A DNA stretch of 64,000 nt from Saururus chinensis (GCA_035235625.1 CP141146.1:5760501-5824500), one strand, 5' to 3'; positions 23,264 through 36,818 are shown, numbered from the stretch's first letter. Notes: a model not told the origin generated them from the letters alone. Numbers and translations are program-made.

Positions 23264-25435
23264 AACAAAGTGACTAAGCTAGTTTGCCATGTGGCAAGTG
23301 ATTGTCCGTGGGCACCAACATTTCTGGCACAATTTTTACACTCTGGAACCAATATACGTTAGACATTTTTTTATGAAGAAATTCAAGGCAAAGAATTTCT
23401 ATGTGTAGATTAAAGAAGACTAATTTGGTTGGAATTAATATGGTGATTCAACATAATCGGGGTCATAGCACACTTAAAACGCAACGAATAGAGTGTGGTA
23501 ATTGTACTCCTTGAGATCGTACTACACCCTCGTGACCTCCACCGTAGTTTGTCATGTCGGAGCAAACGGTGTTGTAACTCGGAGTGTGCAAGAACTCGGG
23601 GTTTAGAACTCAAAGAGAAAAATGACAGAAGTGATGCATGTTCCTTGGAGTAGCCAACTGAAACTCCTTGCTGGATTTATCAGCAGCAAATGGGGTGACA
23701 ATTGGGTGATCATCTGGCTTGATGGCGACTTGATAATGAAAACGAGCGAGTGAGTGCTTTTCTTTTTTGAAGAAAGTAAATGGCCTAGCTAGCATGACAA
23801 CTTTACAGCTAATTAATACTCCAAGTCAACGAGAAGACAACACCATAACAAAATAATGTTGCTGGTCATAGTCTAAGGTTGATTCAATTTACCACCACCA
23901 AAGTGGGTTTATCTTCCAAGTAGAAAAATGTAAAAAAATTATGAAATAACTCTAATAGCAACTAAGGTAATGTGGGTTATTTTTAGTAAATAATATCGTA
24001 TGTTATCTCGCACATCTTTTAAGTTGAGCTTTTTTGTTAGGTAGTCAGAAGATGTGAGTTTGTTTGGCAAGACACTAAATATAAGTTATGTAAATTTTGG
24101 GGACTAAATGACATTAGTTTTTTTCTTTTTTTCTCTGCAAGGATAACATCAATTATCTTACACATGTATAAGCTATCCCATTAATGCCTTTCCCCTCAAT
24201 GTAAAAGCTCTATTTCATAAGTGATTATTAATCTATTAAAGGAAATTAAGAAATGGAAAGAAAACAGTTAGTATGGGCAAGCGTGAGCCCAGGCATCTCT
24301 AGCCATCATATCTCCGTTCAAGAGCAAAAGGGAGCAGGTGGTGATTTAAGCTTGCTCGGCCCCTAAGTCATGTTAGGATGGTAATGTAAGTGTCCAATCA
24401 AAAATTGAACAACATACATATCTAGCTGAATTTTAAAATTACACTTAAACATTGGTAACACATTTTTTTCGCAAATATTCCCTCCATCTTAAATTAATAG
24501 CTCCATTTGAAAAAAAAATTTATTCTATATTAATAGTTCCATTTTATTAAATTTAAGTACTTCTACCTAAAAAGGACTATCATAAGCTTATTTTCCCTTC
24601 TTAGATGTGAGTTTTACCATTCAATAAAAACTATAATTTTTTAAAAATAATTATTAATATAGGATAAAGAGAATATAATGTAAATGATAATTAGCACGAC
24701 TCACTACAAAAGACCAGGTAAAGTCAAGATCAAATAGGATAGATAAATCTACGGTCAGAAATAAGAAGTGAAAACGAGGTAAGTTTGGCTTTGCAATCTG
24801 TATTCACAGGGGAACTTGCTCGTAGATACTGAAATACTTGCTAAAATAGAAGTAAAACTGCTTCTCTTATACTTGCACCACACATGTATATATTTCAGAA
24901 AATTGCGTCTGACCTAGGGTCGTTAGCCTGATTCAGAAAAGGTAGAAGAGAAGAATAACGAAGTCAGAGAAAGAAAAGATTGTTAAGCTTAAAGAAGAGA
25001 ATACAAAATTTCATCCCTCCAATGACTAATTAACACAGATAGGCATGTCATATAGGATCCCATTGTAACGCCTCAAATTGTGCCAATCAAAGACGGCTAG
25101 ATTGCAATAGAACATACTTCCCCAAATAAGTTGCTTAATATAACAACAGTCTTCACAAAATAGAGAACATCCCCACTCCTACTGCATTCAAATCCTTCTA
25201 CTGATTGCTGGAACCAGATACAGAAAAAAGCTGCAAACTTTTATTCTTCAGTATAATAATTGTTCACTTTCACAAGAACGCACACAAAATCAGAAGATAT
25301 TTAACTAACTTCAACAGAATTAAGGCCAGCCTATTCGAGCTGGTTCTGAATGAAAAAACAATAAACATAAACACTTTGAAGGCTGTTAAGAAGTTGAAAA
25401 AAAAACCATAAAAAGATACAAGAAGATGATAACAA
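23264..25435. repeat. Spacer made of resistance-unit flanks
   Basis: 23400-23640 is similar to 1010-1200 and 5110-5360. 23645-24000 matches 2399-2700. 24470-25435 matches 42890-44400 on the 3' side of CNL-C, including a MITE-like stretch at about 24478-24676. No gene seen. Confidence 0.65.
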
Positions 25436-25860
25436 CTATGAGAGTGGAACCAAACCCGGCCTAGAAGACGGCATATTCGGGAATGAACTCATCAGTGAGT
25501 CACCAGAATTGGGAAGCACAACCATGTTGAAGCGTATGTCAGCCCCCTTGAAGCCTCTTTCTTCGTAAGAAATGCACTCTGAGTTGAAATTCACAGAACG
25601 CCACTGGCAATGAAAATTGTTGTTCGAAGCAGTAGCTGGGAGCAAAGAAGCTCACCCTGCGGGTGAAGATGGAAGAGGAAACACTTGTATATTTGTCCCG
25701 ACAGAAGTCCCCATGCGTCAATGGCAATGGGATGGTAGAACTTGCCGCGGCTTCTCTTCTCGTAGTCCGAATTGGTGAGCACGTGGTCCTCGAAGTTAAG
25801 CCTGCTGTCGACCCTCTTCTCTCAGTAATTTCTTTAATTTGTCCGCGGAGGAATTGATTG
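25436..25860 (-). other. Conserved 3' tail shared by CNL-B and CNL-C
   Basis: Nearly the same as 44418-44840. In mixed frames it reads FEDHVLTNSDYEKRSRGKFY, HPIAIDAWGLLSGQIY and ADIRFNMVVLPNSGDSLMSS, which look protein-like but do not belong to the LRR. I do not recognise the family. It may be the end of another gene copied with the cluster, or an old 3' fusion. It is broken into frames in both copies. Confidence 0.5.
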
Positions 25861-28602
25861 ATAATTACGGATGCAACATGTTGGATCTTATAGTAATCCG
25901 CGCCCTCGCCTTCTTTCATCCTTGCATTGAAACTGTAGCCCATATTCTGCAGCTCTAATTTGTTGAGAGTTTTGATATGACGCAACCCTTCTGGCAGCAT
26001 GCGAAATTTGCTGCAGTCACGAATTCGGAGGTGGCTCAGCCTTGGCAATGCCCCTTCTTCCACTTCCCATTCTTCTAAATCACTTAAGTGTTCCAATGCT
26101 AAGAACTCAAGTCTTGGGAAACCTCCAGCAGAGCAGACAAGTCTGGTACCAGTGTAGGAATTATACAATAGTTCCAGTATTCGAAGGTTGGGCAGGTGCT
26201 GTAGCTCTTCGAATGGGTCTCTAGCTAATCGAGACCCATACAATTCTAGCTTGATGAGTTGTGGAGGGAAATCATGACGACCAGGTAGTTTATCCAACTC
26301 CCTATACAATTTCAATTTGGAGAGGAATCTTTTCCCCGCAAGAACAAGTTTCGACAATTGGATATTTCCCTGCACAAAAAATGCTCTCCAAGGGCCGAAG
26401 GTATTCCATTTTGGCAATGGAGTTAGAGAGATCCGCCGCTGCCCGTGAGTTAAAATCACCTTGAATGATAAGCTTTTTTAGATGAATCAGATTGCCAAAA
26501 CTTTCATCCAACTCATTGCCCATAACACATGCTCGTAGAGTATGGAGTCTGCTTGATTGAGGGAGCCCTCGAAGACTAATTGCCGGATCTGAAAAATAAT
26601 TTACGAATAAACTCTTCGTCTGCTTCCCCAAGAGTAGATGTCTAAGTCGGGGCAACTTGCACACAAAGTGTGGCATGCACTTGACGTCACAACCATCAAC
26701 GTCTAAGGTTTCTAAATTGCTAAGATGTCTCATGGAAGACGGAAAAACTTTTATTCCAGTGTCTTTCAATCCCAAGTACCTTAGATGAATTAGGTTACCG
26801 ATTTCCTTGGGTAAGTAGGAGATGCCTTCACCTACTAGATCAATCACCCTAAGCAACTTAAACCCTCCAAATAAATATTTGCACTCTGTCTTTCTTAAAG
26901 GATTATCAATCTTCTTGAAAGTCAAAATAGTACGTAGACATTCTGATGAACAGTTTTGAGAAACATACTCATGAATGGATACATTTGGAAGTAAAGATTG
27001 TCTACGTACAGACATGCTGCCCATTGAGTTGCTTCCGTCTGTCCCTTGTATAATATGGACAAAGTTTGCTTTTCGAGCTTCAAATACGCAAAAATCAAGT
27101 AATAGATCATGGATGCAGCATGATTTAACCCTACCATCGTACTTAATTTTCTTAATTTGAACCAAGCTTCTACGAGCAAGCTCTTTCAAGTATTCCTCGG
27201 CAGTTTCTTCTTTTGTTGCTTCTTCTCTTTCTTCGATGAACCCCTCTGCTACCCATAGTAATATTAATTTAGATGCATAAATCTTAAAATCTTCAGGGAA
27301 AACACTAAAATAGAGGAAACATGGTTTTAAGTAGTAAGGAAGATTATTGTAGCTCAAGGCTAATATTTCCCATATTTGAGTTTCACCTTCCAACAACTCC
27401 CATTTCATGCTTTTCCAAAGAGCATGCCATTCACTTGACTATTTCTCTCTTCTCCTCAAAATTCCTCCTAACACAGCCACTGCCAAAGGTAAGCCACCAC
27501 ACTTTTTCACGATTTTCTTCCCCAACTCTTCCAAATCTAAAGGACAATCAAGGACTCCATCCTCCATGAAAACCCTCTTACAAAATAGATCACAAGCCTC
27601 CTTATCATTCAGTACTCGTACTTTATAGGGAGACGTTTGAGGATTTGCATGCCTAGCTACCTCTTCTAACCGAGAGGTAAGTAGTACTTTGCCTCCATTT
27701 TCAACAAGTGGAAGTGTGTGTTTCAACATATCCTAATCCTTTATGGCCCACACATCATCAAGTACAACCAAGTATCTCTTACTACGAAGGTAGTCAGAGA
27801 GTTTTGTCCTCAACTCTCTATCATCCATCTTCCTTATCCTTTTCATCTCCTCTTCGTCTTGTTTATTTATACAATTGACATCTACCATAATATTCACTAA
27901 GAGCTCTCGCATACTAAATGATTGAGAGACAGTAACCCATATGCGATATTGAAAATGCTCCCTCACTAAATCACAATTGTAAATTTTCTTAGCAAGGGTT
28001 GTCTTACCTATTCCACCCATACCTATTAAGGAAACAATGGAGTTATGTGCATCTCCTTCAATGATCTTCTTCACCAATGATTGGGCTTCATTTTCCATGC
28101 CCACTACATCTCCTTCGACTTCCATGGATAATGCTTTTATCTCGGCATGGAATGGACTTTGGTTTGAGGAAGAAGCTCCATTTTTGTTGATGTGTTCAGG
28201 TTTGAACATTTCTTTATCTTTTGAAATTTGGTTGAACCTTTTTGTGATATCTTGAATTTCCTTCCCAACACTATGCACTGTCGGCAGTTGTTTTGTGCAT
28301 AAAATCCAACTTCTGGTTGTGCTTGAGAGCCCATATCTTCTTCGTTGTTGTATAGCAACTTCAAAAATGTATTTCTCAATCACATCCTCTGCTTTATACG
28401 CTTCCGCCTGAATTTGATTTAACCACTCTCTCTCCACTTTGCTATCTTTCTGCATTGGATCAATGTCCTTGAGGAATTCTTTGATCATTGAGAGTGTACC
28501 ATGAAGCCCTTGCACATCTCCCTTCACTCCATGGAGGAAACGAACTTCTTGTTCAATCCACTCAGTCAACTTAGTTGCAAGAGGACCCAAGATAACTTCC
28601 AT
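25539..28602 (-). pseudogene. CNL-B: broken CC-NBS-LRR resistance gene
   Basis: An RPP13/Rx-type intracellular immune receptor. The start is the ATG at 28602 (MEVILGPLAT). Order: coiled coil with EDVIE; P-loop GMGGIGKTTLAKK; kinase-2 LVVLDDVW; RNBS-B LLTSR; GLPL motif CGGLPLAV; RNBS-D CFLYFSVFPEDF; IHD in place of MHD; then about ten LRRs ending near 25900 (YYKIQHVASVII, a usual CNL end). Two in-frame stops lie in the NB-ARC: TAG at 27733-27735 just after kinase-2 (Trp in CNL-C) and TAG at 27439-27441 after RRREK (Leu in CNL-C). A frameshift near 26370 splits the LRR. No intron is needed. Otherwise about 85-90% alike to CNL-C by eye, so a recently lost gene. Confidence 0.93.
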
Positions 28603-30480
28603 GTTTTTTTTGAAGTTCCTTCAACTAATTGAGAAGGAAAGAAGCGACGCAAATTAAGAAGTATTTTCCTGTAATTGTAAGTAAAGGACTTTGTTAACCA
28701 AGTGAAACTTTGATTATAATATTGAAAATACATTTTAATATAAAAGAAGATGAGTTAAATCAATTCCATGCCTCGATAATTTGATAAGCATCTTCAAGAA
28801 ATTAGAATATATTTAATATAATCTAAGGAAGTATGTACTATTGGCCTGCCCCAGCAACATTACAATTAATATTGATTAAGGTTGTGACACAATAATAAAA
28901 GACCACTCCTTGCAATAATGTTGGTAGAAAGACCAAAAAAATATACTAAATGTTGTTTTTATCTACATTGAAGACCCCCTCCCCCACCCCACACACGGAC
29001 ACACGAATTCCTACCCCATTTCCCCAAGGTCATTTAGGTCCACCATAAGTGCACTCACAGAGGATCCAAACCGCCCTAAGGGCTCCATATGCTCAATTTT
29101 GTGCCATCCTGCATGCCAATAGCTGGATTGGTTTTGTTGATGGAATCCAAAAGGGTAAAGATATTATATTAAAAAAGGTGTCTAAGCTAGTTTGCCAGAT
29201 AAAACAAGTTGTGGGCATCCGTTGTTCGACTTCCATGCCGTGTCGTGTAGAATTTTTGTTGTCTATCAATTCCTGGACACAGCCATGGACAAAGAGCTTC
29301 AGTCATCCGTTTGTTGAAGGTTTAATTAATTTTTTATTCAGTTTGCACTCTTATATAAAAGATATTTTTTATTTCTATATAACTATCCTTAATTATTTTT
29401 TTTATAGAAAAAGTTAATATGTGTCGGGTCACATATTTAAAAATATGTGCCTGACGTATTGCGAGTTGTAGGATCGTCATCCAACAACTCGCATTAGATG
29501 AGGGGGGCATATAGGTGATAAAAACACACATTCCCCCTAAGTGACATTGTGCAACCCATATGCATTAGGAGCATGCACCAGGCAATATTAACGAGATTCT
29601 TTTCTTATACGTTAATTCTTAACAATTTAAATGCAATCAAGTTAATGTTACATTTTAGTTCTTTATTAGTGAATTACTATATCTATATAAGGCAAGTTCA
29701 ATAGTATACTACTATAAATAGAAAGGATAACATGTATAAGTCTAAATTGTTATTATATACTAAGTAACTTAATATAAGAATCTCCCCCCAGGCTGCCGCA
29801 CTAGGTAATACTTATCGGCGCCTCTCACGTTCTCGCTAGCTGCCCCAACTCTCATACAATTGCCCAAGAGGTTGCGCCATGATCATGTCTGCTAGATAAG
29901 TGGCTTTGTCCACACAAAAAAAGCTAGTAGATAAATTGTTAGCGGATACAAACACAAAGAAGACTTTTCTACTAGCTATTTCATCAAGGACCAACCCTTC
30001 TACTCGATGATAGGTGATTGCTTATAGGCACCTTTCTCTCACAATCTTTCCTCTTTTGAACCAAGATAGATGAGGCAAATTTCTTTTATGAAGAAATGTT
30101 AGGCAAAGAATTTACATGTGAAAATTAAAGACAACTAGTTTAAAAATAACCTGGCAATTTAGCGTACTCAGGATGTGGAGCACCTAGAACACAATGACCA
30201 AAGTGCGATAATTGAACTTCTTGGGATCGTTCTGCACCCTTATGACCTCCAGAGTATGGTTACTGTGTTGGAGCAAACTCCGTTGCATGTAACTCAAATT
30301 GTGAAAGAATACTTTGGGTTAAAACTCATAAAGATAAGGAAATAAGTGATGAGAGTCCCTTTGGAATAGCTGTGTATAAAGGAGTTCTGGAACTTGACTA
30401 CATAAATATATCAAAGAAAATTAATAAAGAAAAAATATATTAGTCTATTTAGATACAAAGGAACTAAATAACGAGGTTTC
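28603..30480. repeat. 5' flank of resistance-gene unit 2
   Basis: Matches 3620-5480 almost throughout. It is the presumed old promoter region of CNL-B. 29780-30030 is the copy of the partly open stretch at 4810-5070. No gene. Confidence 0.75.
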
Positions 30481-30849
30481 TGTTTTTTATTTAGATATAG
30501 CATAACGTTGATCAGTTGTCTTGAACATGGTACATTAATAGTTGTCACTTAATTGCCTACGCTGTGTTTCATAGGTGTTAGAATCAATTAAGCTTGGGTT
30601 GAGGTGTGGAGGAGTGTGACTCATTCAAACCAAAATCCATCGCCCTTCCCTTGTTCCACGTTCAGGTCTTACTGCATCCAATTAAATTTTCAACAACCAC
30701 GTGAGTTCTAGTTTTGTGTTTATCAAAGTTTAGCCCAAAACCATTTCTTAAAAGCTAGAGCAGCAACAAAAAAGTTTGAGGGTTTTCTCATTGTTGAGAT
30801 CCAAATGGGTGATTATTGAAGATTAGAAACAACGTGACACCCTGCCAAA
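30481..30849. repeat. R1-related spacer
   Basis: 30540-30680 is similar to 150-290 and 53110-53250 (GCTGTGTTTCATAGGTGT). No gene. Confidence 0.5.
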
Positions 30850-31625
30850 GTCGAGTTGACCTAGGCGGGTCACTCAAACCCGGTTGGTCAAACGTGTGAC
30901 CCGGACGACCAGGCCGATCTGAGATGTGAAAAAAAAAATCCATCGAGAACTGAGGAGATGGAGGGGAGGGGACAGGAGGGGAGGGAGGGGCAGGGGGGAG
31001 GCTGTGCCATCCTGCCAAAGTCGAAACCAGCAAAGCATTGGCGGCAAAGGAGGATGAGCTTAATGGCCTTAAAGCGGAGGATCTCCCACTCCACGAGGTC
31101 GATCGTTGAAACGTCTGATTCAGCGCCATTGCCATCTTCTTTGGGCTGAAGCTTTCTCACGGATTCCACTAGGTTGCTGCTACTGTTGGGAGGGAAGAGG
31201 TACTGGACCTAGGTGGCGAGGTCGGAGGAGTGATGGAGGTGCAAAGGGAGAAGCAAAAACCAATCTACCGATTTGGGCTGTCTGGCTGCCAGAGTTGGGG
31301 TCGATCAGTCTGGGAGGAGATGGAGAGGAAGGGGTAAGGACCAAGGGGGAAGAGGGCTAGTCTTCGGGGTAGGGGGTCGGGCCGTTGGGAGGAGAGGGTG
31401 AGTAAGAGGGGAAGGAGTAGATGATTCAAAATCGCAGCCGCAGGATTAACGTTATTGGGGCTGGGGCTGGGCCACTTGGATGAGATGGTAAGGAAAAGGG
31501 AGAGGGGAAGGAGCATGATTTAGAATTGCCGCCGATTAGGTTCTTGGATGGAGGAGCTCATCCATTTTTACCAACTAGGTCAACCTGGGTTGAACCTAGT
31601 TGAACTGGCCCGACCCTAGTAAGAT
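30850..31625. mobile_element. GC-rich element remnant with possible captured exon
   Basis: A GC-rich island bounded by GTCGAGTTGACCTAGGCGGG and by GGTCAACCTGGGTTGAACC, which are loosely inverted. The right 190 bp recurs at 8620-8900. On the minus strand 31169-30990 reads ESVRKLQPKEDGNGAE then STIDLVEWEILRFKAIKLIL, which looks like a real exon, followed by a G-rich stretch. I do not recognise the protein. Possibly another gene-capturing transposon; no clear target duplication found. Confidence 0.4.
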
Positions 31626-31868
31626 GTAAGCGTATTATAATACCTAGTAAGATGCAACTATTTATACTCATGTAAGATGAATGCGTATTATAATACCTAG
31701 TAAGATGTAAAAACTATTTATACTCATGTAATATTTAAAACTATAAAGGAACCATAGGAACTAATATTGTTAAATGAAAAAAGTCACAAGACAAAATAAC
31801 AACACTGATCTTAATATTTGAGGGATGTCACAATACACAAGATTGTGTTTATCTAAAGGAAACAAACT
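31626..31868. mobile_element. R2 LTR remnant, 5'-truncated copy
   Basis: Matches the right half of 8959-9396 and 36819-37237 (AACTATAAAGGAACCATAGG to TTTGAGGGATGTCACAATAC) and includes a local duplication of the CGTATTATAATACCTAGTAAG stretch. Its flank is interrupted by fossil C. Confidence 0.5.
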
Positions 31869-31873
31869 CAAAA

Positions 31874-33838
31874 TGTAGTGCCCTGACTTTTAAATTAAAT
31901 TAAAGGTCAGAGTGCCTCAAATTCATAATTAAAAGTGGGTCAAGATTAATCGTGCACAGAAGAGTAACTATTTATTAACTTAGATAATTACGAAAACTTT
32001 ACAAACTAAGGCCTATCGTGCCTTAACAAGATCAAAGTCACGCACATCCAAAATTCATACATAACAAAATAACATGATAAAGTAAATAAAAAGCATAGAT
32101 CTTTCGAAATTCTATAGGCAATCTTCAATGACATCAACATCTTCGTTCGTAGCTGCAACGTCTAGGGGTGGGTGAGTATAACTATACTCATTAGATAGAG
32201 CTAAATTCTATTAGCATGCTAAGGCATAAAGCATAATTAAATATGCATAAAATATTCTCATAATAATTAATATTCAAAAGTCAACTTTAAAATAATAATA
32301 TCAATTAACAGAATCCAATGCATTTCTTCTACGAAAAGTCAGACAAAATAGTTATTTGCAAAATCTGGTAAACTCAAATAATTCATTCGTAGTCAGAATC
32401 TAATAAATAATTCAAAATCGGATAAAACATCATTTATAGAATATCGCTGATACCTGAGCGATATACACTCGTGCTAGTGGGCCAACGGGATCAGAATGAA
32501 GAGGATCTTCCTACAATATCCAACTTCATGGGCGCGCTATATGCCATAATAGGCGGTATCTAGGAGTCATAACTCCGATAACTTTTGGGCTTTATACCAA
32601 ATAACTATCATTCAAAACCGATCGTAGTTTTTGGGCTTTATACCAAATAACTATCCCTCAAATCCGGTCATAATCATTTGTAAATGTAATTAAAATAATA
32701 ATAATCATAAAGTACGTATCATGATAAAATCCATCTTAGAGGTGTACAATATGCTATTATCTTAGCGTTCGCCCGACCTCTAATAAATATCATCATTTTT
32801 TAAAATAATATTTATTATAAGAGACAAATAAATAACATAATAAAATGCCTAATCATAGCACAAAATTAGAAGTTAAAGCCACCTACCCTCGTTAAGCCTA
32901 CGTTTGCGGTTGGCTTAAAAGCAGTGGGCAGCACCTCCCCTTGTGCGGAGATAGTTTCTTCATCCGGTTCGGGTGAGGCGGGTAGAACCTCCCCTAGTGT
33001 TGGGATAGTCTTTGTTTCTGGCTTGAGGGTAGCGGTCAGGGCCTCCTCTTGCCTCAAGTTATTTCCACCTTTTAGAGAAGCTATCTTGAAAAATGGACCC
33101 TCTCACGATGTCATGCACTCTCGAATTAAGTAGGTGCGGTTTTTAAATGGGTGCAGGATAGTGAAGAACCGTGCGTTTAAGCTTTAAAATGTGTGTTTAT
33201 ACAAAGGGGAGGAGAGGAGGAAGGGGTGAGGTGTGTTGCACCTCCCCCAAACCTCCCCTTTTATAGTGTTAAAGGGCTTCCGTATGCGCAACAAGTGTCG
33301 CACATCCGATTTACAGGAGCCGGAATGGCTCTACAGTCCCCAAGTCAAGCTAACCCAAGTAGCCTACTACCCATTGTGGCAGTTCACAACTTCCACAATG
33401 GGTAGCTTTACCCTGTGCCAGGGTAAAGATTATATTTTTTTTAAATTCTATTTTTTTGTATTAAAATAGAATTTAATACTTCAAATGGCCACAACTCCTT
33501 ACCCTGAACTTGGAATCACGCGTTCTTAGTATTGTTGGACTCGTATCGACAAGCCCTACGAAACAAGACTACACATGGGCATGTTTTCTTGTAAAATTAA
33601 AGTGGGTCCCACCTATGGCATGCTTCCCAATGCCATAGTCTTCTATCCCGGTATCTATTTGACATGTTCTTGGGCTTGATACATTCGTCTCACTGAGCCC
33701 TATTAAATGTCTTAAGGCTCCTTCAAATGAATCAAACTCAAAATGGTCCAATTTAAGAAAAGTCCTTATTAGGCCTTAAAACTAGTTAATGGGCCTAAAT
33801 GTTCACATTTCCAAACATTGAAATTCTTGGTCGTTACA
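31874..33838. mobile_element. LTR-type fossil C (solo LTR, about 1.97 kb)
   Basis: TGTAGTGCCCTGAC at the left and GGTCGTTACA at the right. The related uninterrupted site near 9430 reads AACAAACTCAGACTCTAGG, so the insertion duplicated CAGAC: exact on the right (33839-33843) and worn to CAAAA on the left (31869-31873). A TATAAAAGG box on the minus strand near 33260, followed by a leader-like stretch, suggests minus orientation. No gag or pol, so a solo LTR. Probably Ty3/gypsy type; moderately old. Confidence 0.7.
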
Positions 33839-33843
33839 CAGAC

Positions 33844-34215
33844 TCTAGGAGAAAAATTGACTCTAACACATAACTAAACTTTGCTGCTAGAAAATTAATT
33901 CCAGGGTTTAAGAATAAATGAACTCCAACATCAAGAGAAAACTAATACCAACCCTAGGAGTAAAAAAAGAAGCCACAAAAAGAAGTATTTTCTGGTAATT
34001 ATAAGTAAAGGAATTTGTCAACCAAGTGAAACTTTGATTACAATATTGAAAATACATTTTAATAGAAGAGAAGATGAGTTAAATCAATTGCATGCTTCGG
34101 TAACTCGTTACCCAACCAAGAAATTAAGTTGATATTATAAGGGAAGTGACTAAGTGACAACTCAGTCAATATTGACATAAAAAAGGTATAAGGATTTTAA
34201 ATTATGAATAGTAAT
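33844..34215. repeat. Resistance-unit flank remnant
   Basis: Continues the host block interrupted by fossil C and matches 9430-9830. No gene. Confidence 0.6.
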
Positions 34216-36094
34216 AATGAAATTCAAGGTAAAGGTGCAGCATAATTATACAAGTATAACATACATATTATAAAGTGGAAAGTAAGAACAATAAGTGAGG
34301 CATAAGTAAGAGAATGATAACTAGGGTTTGCTTTGAGGAGCTTAGTTGATGACTTCCAAGTAAGTTGATTTAGCCATAAGGTGGATGGCAGAGAATATAT
34401 GAATATGAAAGGATTTGTCATATGGTGAGTTATGGTTATGAGATGAATTGGTTAAATGAAATTTGCTGCCCTAACAAACTAGGGTTTCAAAATAGGCTCT
34501 CCTTTAGATTAGTCAGTGGAAGACTATAAGACTGAAAAATTTTATGAAATAATTGTATCCTCATAAATTACTTAATTCAAATTTGAAATATAAGCAAAGC
34601 TTATATGATACCATTGTGAGTTTGAGACCTAAGGGTTTCGATAGATTAAGTTCTATGTTTGAGCTAGTCGATAATGAGTCTGCTTAACATTTCTCATATC
34701 TTGCTATAGTGTTTATCATGCGGGATGTTATTTGTATGTTGTGTCTAAGCCCAGACGTCTAATGCTTTGTTGAGAGTGATATATGTTTTCAATTTTATCT
34801 TGGTGTTGTATTAAGCTCGGACGTTTGATGCTCTATTGAGATTGTTGTATGTTTCTACCCTTAGTCAACACTGTATGATTCCGCCCAAGAGTGATACTAC
34901 AAGATTTTGGCCCAAAAGTGACACTGTATGATTTCTGCCCTTAGTTGGCACTATATGACCCTTAAAGTGTGGGTGTTTGCGCGCTCAGGTAAGTAGTATA
35001 ATGGATTTACTCTTACTGTTTGATCTTATGCCCAATGAGTATAAATGCGCCTTGCTTTTGAAAAAGTCCATGACGTCTAGTTACTCCTCGAAGGTTAAGG
35101 TGATGCCTCAGTGACATTCTTTTTCATTTCAATGTTGGAGCTTATTAATTTTAATGAGCTTCAGTAGTCGATAATATATGTACAACTATGTAAGTAAGTA
35201 AGTTTCTGAGCAAGTTTATAAGATTATGAGCAATACCGTAAGTGTAAGATTATGGGTAAGACTGTAATAGTAAGTTCTTGAGCAAGACCGTAAGCGTATG
35301 TTTTTTAGCATAACTGTAAGAGTAAGAATTTGAGTAAGATGATATGAGTAAGACTATAAGAATGTTCCAAGTAAGACTATAAGTATAAGGATTGCATGAG
35401 TAAGGTTGTGAGTGTATGAGCAAGTGTAAGAGTAAGTGTAAGAGAGGTAAGATAATATGTGTTTATACATGATTGTTATACTATGCGACTCCGATGTGTT
35501 TGTTTGTTTTTATGTTTCATGTTTAAGTTGCATGAACGCATTTATGTATATACTCAGTAGAAATAACTCATTTTCCCTATCCTTTTATCCTTATATATTC
35601 TGGAGGATTTTGCAAGTTTTGTTAGAGGGCTCGTGATGATGAACATTTGTTTCTGTGGGTGGATCAATTTCTTTTGGTTCAAGTATATTTCTGACTCACT
35701 GTGAGTCTTTATTATTTATGCCATGATCTAATATATCAGGTGAGATGAAAATAAATGTTTTTATACTTTCTGGACTAGTAATTTGGATTAGATTTTGGAT
35801 TCTATATAGGACTTGTACTCAGGGATGCCTAGGATAGATTTATATTCAAAGCCCATGATCATGACAACTTATTTCAAAAGTTTGTTTTTTAGCAGTGTTT
35901 GAGGATGTTCGGTTTTGTCGTACGATGTTTGATTTAAAAAGAAAAAATATATAGAAAAAATTGATGTGTGATGTTTTAAATTATAAACTATTTTCACAGG
36001 TTTCATATTTCGTAATTTTCCTGATTTACAACCATTATATTTAAAAAAAAATTGTGAAGTTTTATGAAAATATGTTAAAAATTCTCGGGTGTTA
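34216..36094. mobile_element. LTR-type fossil A, inverted second copy
   Basis: About 1.9 kb matching the reverse complement of about 10160-12310, ending in TCTCGGGTGTTAC at 36094. It keeps about two of the 66-bp units and a GTAAG-rich array (35180-35460) that corresponds to the CTCGTAC array. Left edge truncated. No coding capacity. Confidence 0.55.
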
Positions 36095-36818
36095 CCTTGC
36101 GAGCCGTCAGAACTCGCATTAGATGAGGGGGGCAGGTAGGTGATAAAAATACACCTACCCCTATGCATCAAGAGCATGCTCCTCAGTATGCACCAAGCAC
36201 ATATTTACGAAACTCTTTTATTATACTTGAATTCTTAAATGCAATCATGTTAATGTTACATTTTAGTTAGGGTTAGTTACTATATCTATGTAAGGCCACT
36301 TTGGCTTAGAACTCAAAAAGATAATAAAAGAAGTGATGTGAATCCCTTTGGAGTAGCTATATATAAATGAGTTCTCTACCAATTGGAACTTGACTATATT
36401 AATATAAAAAAAAAACTTAATAAAGCAAAAATATATTAGTCTATGGTGAATATCATCGATTAAAAACATCATGACCATGCCCATTTGCGAGGTAGGATCC
36501 TCCATGGGCACTAACCTTGTGTTCCAATTTTTACTCGCCTAAACAAGAATATAAACTCCCTTGTCTTATATTAATAGCTCTATTTGGTTTTTTAAAATAA
36601 AATAAATTTATTTTATTTTGAAAAGTTAAATAAAATTATTAATATGGGACAAAGATAGTATATATGTAAGGCAAAGAGTGAAAAAAATTACAAGTAAAAA
36701 ATAGAGATGGCTAGTTTGGAATTAGTTTGGGAGTCAGTGTGATTAGGTCATGACGCGCTTAAAGCACATCAAGTATAGTGTTGTAGCTACACTCCTTGGG
36801 ATTGTACTGCACACTCAT
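36095..36818. repeat. Resistance-unit flank and R1 remnant
   Basis: 36095-36300 matches 29460-29690, 36300-36450 matches 30330-30450, and 36700-36818 matches 1000-1110. It contains a Stowaway-like MITE. No gene. Confidence 0.6.
36556..36658. mobile_element. Stowaway-like MITE
   Basis: CTCCCTTGTCTTATATTAAT at the left and ATTAATATGGGACAAAGATA at the right form inverted ends close to the Stowaway consensus. The interior is AT-rich. Confidence 0.65.
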
